DNA of 9,673 nt from JASBZA01 sp964392065. Lineage in GTDB: Bacteria > Bacillota > Clostridia > Saccharofermentanales > Fastidiosipilaceae. The stretch lies in contig CAYMOG010000046.1 of NCBI GenBank assembly GCA_964392065.1, forward strand, positions 1-9,673, given 5' to 3'. The notes beneath the pieces were generated by a model. That model did no database searches and was not told where the DNA came from. It saw nothing but the letters and a program-made list of their open reading frames with translations. The number at the start of each line of letters is the position of its first letter. The stretch's first letter is position 1. This document shows, in pieces, positions 5,603 through 9,673 of the stretch. Both the position numbers and the translations under genes were made by a program.

Positions 5603-6997
5603 ATGACAACTAATGCAAAAACGCTCAGAGCTAAGCGGATAAGGTCTCCATTTTATGAGCCTTGGAGCTTCGGTAATGCGATAAAAGACGGTAACTGGGC
5701 AACGAAGTTATCCATCCTGATAATGGGTTTCGGAAATCTTGTCCATGGGCAAATTATTAAGGCACTCTTATTCTTTTCTATGCAAGTGCTCTTCATATTT
5801 TACATGTTAACTAAAGGGATTCCTGATCTGATGATGCTACCCTCACTAGGAACACAAGAAATGGTCGAGACTTGGAATCCAGAGAAAATGATTTATGAAT
5901 ATACAGTAGGTGACAATTCCGTTCTAATACTCTTGTGGGGTGTTGTAGCCATTTGTATGATTATTACTTTTTTCTTCATCTGGAGAAATACAGTAAAAAG
6001 CGCTTATAAAGCAGAATATCTGAAGAAACAAGGTATTAAACCCAATAGTTTCCAAGAGGACATCTATGATCTCTTCGATGTAAAGATTCATAATTTACTC
6101 TTGGTATTACCTGTGACAGGTATTCTGATTTTTACAATTTTACCTCTTATCTATATGATCTCTATGGCTTTTACCAGCTATTCTAGAATAGACGACCGTC
6201 TTATCTTATTTGATTGGGTAGGGTTAGAAAACTTCAAAACTGTGCTTACACCAGGTGGAACCGTAGGCTCTGCCTTCTGGCCAGTTCTCGGCTGGACAAT
6301 TATTTGGGCTATTTTGGCAACAGTACTTAATTTCCTACTCGGTTTAGGCTTAACCATGTTGATTAATCGTAAGACAACTAGGGCCAAAGGCCTATGGAGA
6401 GTTCTATTCTCTCTAACTATTGCCATCCCTCAATTCATCTCACTATTAGTTATCCGAACAATGTTAGGACCCAATGGCGCGATAAATGAATTACTTAGAA
6501 ATGACTGGGGACTTATTACTACAAGTCTTCCCTTCTTGACGAATCCAACATGGGCTAGGGTAACGGTAATTGTCGTCAATCTATGGGTAGGTATTCCCTA
6601 CACATTGCTACAAGTGACTGGGATTCTACAGAATATGCCCGAAGAATATGAAGAAGCTGCACGTATTGATGGAGCAAACGCATGGATTATTTTCTTAAAA
6701 ATTAAACTGCCTTATATTTTCTTCATAACAACACCTTATCTCATTACCCAATTCACCGGAAATATTAATAACTTCAATGTTATTTATCTTCTATCGGGAG
6801 GTGGCCCAGGACGTCCCAACTCCACAGCCGGATTCACGGATCTCTTAGTTACTTGGCTGTATAAACTCACGATTGATAACCAATACTATAATATTGGTGC
6901 TGTAATTGGTATTTTCACCTTTATTACTCTATCTGTAGTAGCCTTAATTACCTATAGAAGTTCAGGCTCATATAAAGACGAGGAGGCATTTCAATGA
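5603..6997 (+). CDS. malF: Maltodextrin-type ABC transporter permease, MalF family
   Basis: This is an integral membrane subunit of the importer, 464 residues, with about eight predicted membrane segments (roughly 52-70, 107-127, 163-188, 229-250, 266-287, 318-340, 371-385 and 430-450). The EAA loop that contacts the ATPase is clear: EEYEEAARIDGANAW followed by IKLP (347-370). Before the core, residues 1-160 carry a basic N-terminus, two additional membrane segments with the GFGNLVHGQIIKALLFF stretch, and a hydrophilic loop, as in Firmicutes MdxF-type proteins. AGGAG lies 7 bases upstream of the ATG. The TGA stop overlaps the ATG of the next gene (ATGA), so the two permeases are translationally coupled and should be made in equal amounts. 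It would pair with the MalG-type protein; the energising ATPase is not in the window. Confidence 0.94.
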   Translation: MTTNAKTLRAKRIRSPFYEPWSFGNAIKDGNWATKLSILIMGFGNLVHGQIIKALLFFSMQVLFIFYMLTKGIPDLMMLPSLGTQEMVETWNPEKMIYEYTVGDNSVLILLWGVVAICMIITFFFIWRNTVKSAYKAEYLKKQGIKPNSFQEDIYDLFDVKIHNLLLVLPVTGILIFTILPLIYMISMAFTSYSRIDDRLILFDWVGLENFKTVLTPGGTVGSAFWPVLGWTIIWAILATVLNFLLGLGLTMLINRKTTRAKGLWRVLFSLTIAIPQFISLLVIRTMLGPNGAINELLRNDWGLITTSLPFLTNPTWARVTVIVVNLWVGIPYTLLQVTGILQNMPEEYEEAARIDGANAWIIFLKIKLPYIFFITTPYLITQFTGNINNFNVIYLLSGGGPGRPNSTAGFTDLLVTWLYKLTIDNQYYNIGAVIGIFTFITLSVVALITYRSSGSYKDEEAFQ

Positions 6998-7878
6998 GTT
7001 TAGATAAGAAAAAACGCAAACTAAGTACAGGTAAAACGTTAAAAGAAACAGGAATCCATATCCTGCTATTATTATTAGCCCTCCTATGGCTATTGCCATT
7101 TGTTTGGTTGATCCTAAACTCGTTTAGAGATGGAGGGAACCGCTCTTACTTCCCCAACTTCTTCCCAGACCAGTTTAGCTTGGTAAATTATCAAGTACTC
7201 TTCGATTCAAATCGTAGGCAGATACTAGATTTCCCAAGAGCATTTATGAATACACTCTTCGTTTCCATCATGTCTTGTATCATCAGTGTATCGTTTGTGA
7301 TGGCCGTTTCATTTGTAATGAGTAGAAGACGCTATAAAACCAGAAAACTCATGCTTAACATCAACATGATTCTAGGGCTCTTCCCTGGTTTCATGGCCAT
7401 GGTTGCGGTATATTTCATATTAAAAGCTGTAGGTCTTACGGAGGGCGATTGGACTTATCTAGCCCTTATTCTTGTTTTCTCAGCAGGATCAGGCGCTGGT
7501 TTCCTTCTGATGAAAGGTTATATGGATACAATTCCTAAATCACTAGATGAAGCTGCACTAATCGATGGCGCTAATCAGTGGCAGATTTTCACAAAAATTA
7601 TAATTCCTATTAGTAAACCTATGATCGTATTCCAAGTTCTTACCGCATTCTTAGGCCCATGGGTCGACTTCATCTTTGCCCGTGTTATAGCGGGAGCAAA
7701 CAGCAAATATTATACGGTGTCTGTTGTTCTCTACAACATGTTAGACCGTGAACGTATTACCTATTGGTACTTACCCTTTACGGCCGGCGCCGTACTCGTT
7801 GCCATTCCTATTTCGATTTTGACTATTATGATGCAACGTTTCTACAATCAATCCTTTTCAGGAGCGGTTAAAGGATAA
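6994..7878 (+). CDS. malG: Maltodextrin-type ABC transporter permease, MalG family
   Basis: This is the second membrane subunit, 294 residues, close to the usual MalG length. Six membrane segments are visible (about 22-42, 85-106, 117-140, 154-174, 209-231 and 262-281). The EAA motif is PKSLDEAALIDGANQWQIF followed by KIIIP (181-205), matching the loop that docks on the ATPase. The C-terminal segment, QRFYNQSFSGAVKG, is the typical end for this family. The start overlaps the MalF stop by four bases and has AGGAGG 7 bases upstream, inside the MalF gene. A long hairpin follows the stop codon. Assignment as the MalF partner is secure; substrate identity rests on the neighbouring genes. Confidence 0.95.
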   Translation: MSLDKKKRKLSTGKTLKETGIHILLLLLALLWLLPFVWLILNSFRDGGNRSYFPNFFPDQFSLVNYQVLFDSNRRQILDFPRAFMNTLFVSIMSCIISVSFVMAVSFVMSRRRYKTRKLMLNINMILGLFPGFMAMVAVYFILKAVGLTEGDWTYLALILVFSAGSGAGFLLMKGYMDTIPKSLDEAALIDGANQWQIFTKIIIPISKPMIVFQVLTAFLGPWVDFIFARVIAGANSKYYTVSVVLYNMLDRERITYWYLPFTAGAVLVAIPISILTIMMQRFYNQSFSGAVKG

Positions 7879-7885
7879 TTTAAGT

Positions 7886-7920
7886 AAGAAGAGACTGGAA
7901 TTAAACCAGTCTCTTCTTTT
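7886..7920 (+). terminator. Long hairpin between the permease and amylase genes (terminator or attenuator)
   Basis: AAGAAGAGACTGG (7886-7898) and CCAGTCTCTTCTT (7906-7918) form a perfect 13-base-pair stem with a 7-base AT loop. The T tract is short (TTCTTTTAC), so termination is probably partial. The amylase ribosome binding site begins five bases after the structure, and no separate promoter is visible. Confidence 0.75.
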
Positions 7921-7938
7921 ACTAGAGGAGCAATACCT

Positions 7939-9534
7939 ATGAACAAAACACCTATTATTTCCCTTATTTTTATATGGCTTTTCGTATTAAGTAGCTGCCA
8001 ATTATTAAGTCCTGGATCTACTGAACAAGGTCATAATATTCAAGATCACTACAGAAGTTATTATGAGGTGTTCGTCTATTCCTTTGCTGATAGTAACGGT
8101 GATGGCATCGGCGATTTCCCAGGCTTAACGGCAAAACTAGATTACATCAATGATGGTGTGTTTTCTTCTGAAGACGCTTTGGGTTTCGATGGGATATGGC
8201 TTATGCCTATTATGCCCTCTCCTACCTACCATAAATATGATGTTAAAGATTACTTAGACATTGATCCACAATATGGAACGCTCGAGGATTTCGATGCTTT
8301 TATGGCAGAAGCTCAAGATCGTGATATTAAGGTTATTATCGACTTAGTTTTAAATCATAGTTCAAATGAGCATCCATGGTTTCTAGAAGCAATTGAGGCC
8401 CTAGCCAAAGGAGAAACAGATCATCCCTATATTGACTATTATAATTTTTCTCAAGAAAAGCATAATGAAAACTGGTACGAAACAGGAGCTCCAGGATGGT
8501 ACTACGAAGGTGTATTCTGGTCAGGAATGCCTGATTTCAATCTTGCCAGTGAGCGTTTACGAGATGAATTTAAAGCAATTATGGAATTCTGGCTCCTTGA
8601 GAGACAAGTGGATGGTTTTCGTTTAGATGCTGTAAAAGAATTCTATAGTGGTGAAAACGAAAAAAATATTGAATTTCTACAATGGGTGAATGATACGGCC
8701 AAATCTATAAAAGAGGAGGCTTATCTAATTGGTGAGGCTTGGACCTCCTTTGGCGAATATAAAACTTTCTACCGTAGTGGTATAGATTCTTTCTTCGATT
8801 TTGCGTTTGCAGATCAAAGTGGACTGGCCGTTCGTAGTATAAATATGGAACAAGGCGAGGAATATGCTAAGAATTTGGCCAATGCCCAGAGACTTATTCT
8901 AGAAGAAAATCCAGATGCAATTAATGCCTCCTTCCTCAGTAACCATGATACTGGCCGCTTGGCTGGTTTTTTGGGTAGAGATATAAATAAGCTTAAGCTT
9001 GCAGCCGTTGCGAATCTTGTCACATCGGGTTCTAGCTTCGTTTATTACGGCGAGGAAATCGGTATGAGGGGTTCTGGCCGTGATGAAAACAAACGAGCAC
9101 CCATGCCTTGGGCACTGGATTCAGAAGCTCTTACTAGAGGTCCCGAGGCTATGGAGGAGGATAAGCATGGTTATCCCTTGGGAACTGTAGAAGAACAATT
9201 ATCAGACCCAAATTCTCTTCTCCACTATTATCGTACTCTAATTAGAATAAGAAATACCTATCCTGAATTCTCTAGAGGCATAAGCACTTATATAGAAGAT
9301 TTTACTTCTCCCGCCCTTATGCCCATAGAAAAAGAATGGACAGATACGGAAGGTGAAGTCCATCGTAGTTTAATTCTTGTAAACTTCTCTTCCGAGACGC
9401 TCATGGAAACAGTCCCTGAAGCGTATGCTGATTTCAAACTCGTAGAAAGCTTGCCGAATTCTAATCAGGAAGAAGTCATACGAGAAGATTCAACTATAAC
9501 ACTTCCTCCCTATGGCTTTGCTATCTTCCGATAG
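7939..9534 (+). CDS. Secreted lipoprotein alpha-amylase, glycoside hydrolase family 13
   Basis: The 531-residue protein would hydrolyse alpha-1,4-glucans at the outer face of the membrane and supply oligosaccharides to the importer encoded upstream. The N-terminus has a hydrophobic signal and lipobox LSSC with Cys20. GH13 motifs are complete: calcium loop DSNGDGIGD (51-59), region I DLVLNH (135-140), region II GFRLDAVKE with nucleophile Asp230, region III GEAW with acid/base Glu266 and region IV NHD with Asp337. The fifth conserved region reads MPDFN (197-201), a mixture of the oligo-1,6-glucosidase (QPDLN) and neopullulanase (MPKLN) signatures, as in the intermediate GH13 group that contains lipoprotein amylases such as that of Halothermothrix. 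The C-terminal beta domain begins near 400. GAGGAG lies 8 bases before ATG. Catalytic competence looks certain; alpha-amylase rather than alpha-glucosidase specificity is inferred. Confidence 0.93.
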   Translation: MNKTPIISLIFIWLFVLSSCQLLSPGSTEQGHNIQDHYRSYYEVFVYSFADSNGDGIGDFPGLTAKLDYINDGVFSSEDALGFDGIWLMPIMPSPTYHKYDVKDYLDIDPQYGTLEDFDAFMAEAQDRDIKVIIDLVLNHSSNEHPWFLEAIEALAKGETDHPYIDYYNFSQEKHNENWYETGAPGWYYEGVFWSGMPDFNLASERLRDEFKAIMEFWLLERQVDGFRLDAVKEFYSGENEKNIEFLQWVNDTAKSIKEEAYLIGEAWTSFGEYKTFYRSGIDSFFDFAFADQSGLAVRSINMEQGEEYAKNLANAQRLILEENPDAINASFLSNHDTGRLAGFLGRDINKLKLAAVANLVTSGSSFVYYGEEIGMRGSGRDENKRAPMPWALDSEALTRGPEAMEEDKHGYPLGTVEEQLSDPNSLLHYYRTLIRIRNTYPEFSRGISTYIEDFTSPALMPIEKEWTDTEGEVHRSLILVNFSSETLMETVPEAYADFKLVESLPNSNQEEVIREDSTITLPPYGFAIFR

Positions 9535-9557
9535 GTTCTAATTGTTAATCCAAATAT

Positions 9558-9595
9558 AAAGATCCCTCCTATAGTATCTATAGGAGGGATCTTTT
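9558..9595. terminator. Strong terminator at the end of the cluster, possibly bidirectional
   Basis: Bases 9558-9574 and 9578-9594 form a perfect 17-base-pair stem around loop TAT, with core GATCCCTCCTATAG. On the plus strand it is followed by TTTTCTTATTT. On the minus strand the stem ends in CTTTATATTT, so it may also stop the convergent gene to the right. Confidence 0.9.
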
Positions 9596-9628
9596 CTTAT
9601 TTATGAAACAATATGCGTTTTACATTGC

Positions 9629-9673
9629 TTAAGAGCAGCCCGTAGTTGTACCACAGTCTAGGCAGACTTTACA
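9629..9673 (-). CDS. C-terminal end of a convergent gene with a Cys-rich tail (partial)
   Basis: On the minus strand the last 14 codons read CKVCLDCGTTTGCS, then TAA at 9631-9629. The spacing CxxCxxC followed by a further Cys five residues later looks like a zinc-ribbon or redox tail. Cys-rich C-termini of this kind occur in, for example, class II (B12-dependent) ribonucleotide reductases, where they act in re-reducing the enzyme. Fourteen residues are too few to name the gene. The convergent position and the strong hairpin before it support a real gene end. Confidence 0.55.
   Translation of the reverse strand, partial: CKVCLDCGTTTGCS

Noticed and set aside
8432..8626. 64-codon plus-strand frame inside the amylase gene
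   Set aside because: It overlaps the amylase in another frame, in a region where the amylase motifs are intact, and has no features of its own.
1..9673. CRISPR array, tRNA, rRNA, insertion sequence or phage genes
   Set aside because: No regularly spaced repeats, no tRNA-like cloverleaf, no transposase or integrase motifs and no terminal inverted repeats were seen.

Overview
The window comes from a low-to-moderate GC Gram-positive bacterium, most likely a member of the Clostridia. Evidence for this is the strong AGGAGG-type ribosome binding sites, lipobox signal peptides, an RNase J and a Firmicutes-style maltodextrin ABC importer. I cannot assign a genus.

Layout. (1) Bases 1-581, minus strand: the N-terminal part of an exported or membrane-anchored, Thr/Ser/Glu-rich surface protein that runs off the left edge. 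(2) Bases 582-969: a divergent intergenic region with a credible promoter for the minus-strand gene and an imperfect hairpin just before the plus-strand gene. (3) Bases 970-3042: RNase J, with an unusually long polar N-terminal extension. (4) Bases 3043-4166: about 1.1 kb with no intact gene but three protein-like remnants. One is an open frame directly behind RNase J whose natural GTG start is followed two codons later by TAA. The second is a small membrane-anchored protein broken by two -1 shifts in poly-A runs plus one nonsense codon. The third is a short start-less fragment. (5) Bases 4167-9534: a maltodextrin uptake and degradation cluster, reading lipoprotein solute-binding protein, MalF-type permease, MalG-type permease, lipoprotein GH13 alpha-amylase. 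A canonical terminator separates the binding protein from the permeases, and a long hairpin separates the permeases from the amylase. (6) Bases 9535-9673: a very strong hairpin terminator, then the last 14 codons of a convergent minus-strand gene ending in a Cys-rich tail.

How the genes fit together. The amylase is predicted to be lipid-anchored outside the cell, where it would cut alpha-glucans to malto-oligosaccharides. The lipoprotein binding protein would capture these and the MalF/MalG channel would import them. No ABC ATPase and no LacI-type regulator lie in the window, so both must come from elsewhere, as is common for Firmicutes that share one MsmX-type ATPase.

I see no convincing undescribed system. 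The observations most worth checking are the cluster of decaying small genes after RNase J, the nonsense-interrupted frame coupled to RNase J, the RNase J extension, and the hairpins that appear to set expression steps in the sugar cluster.
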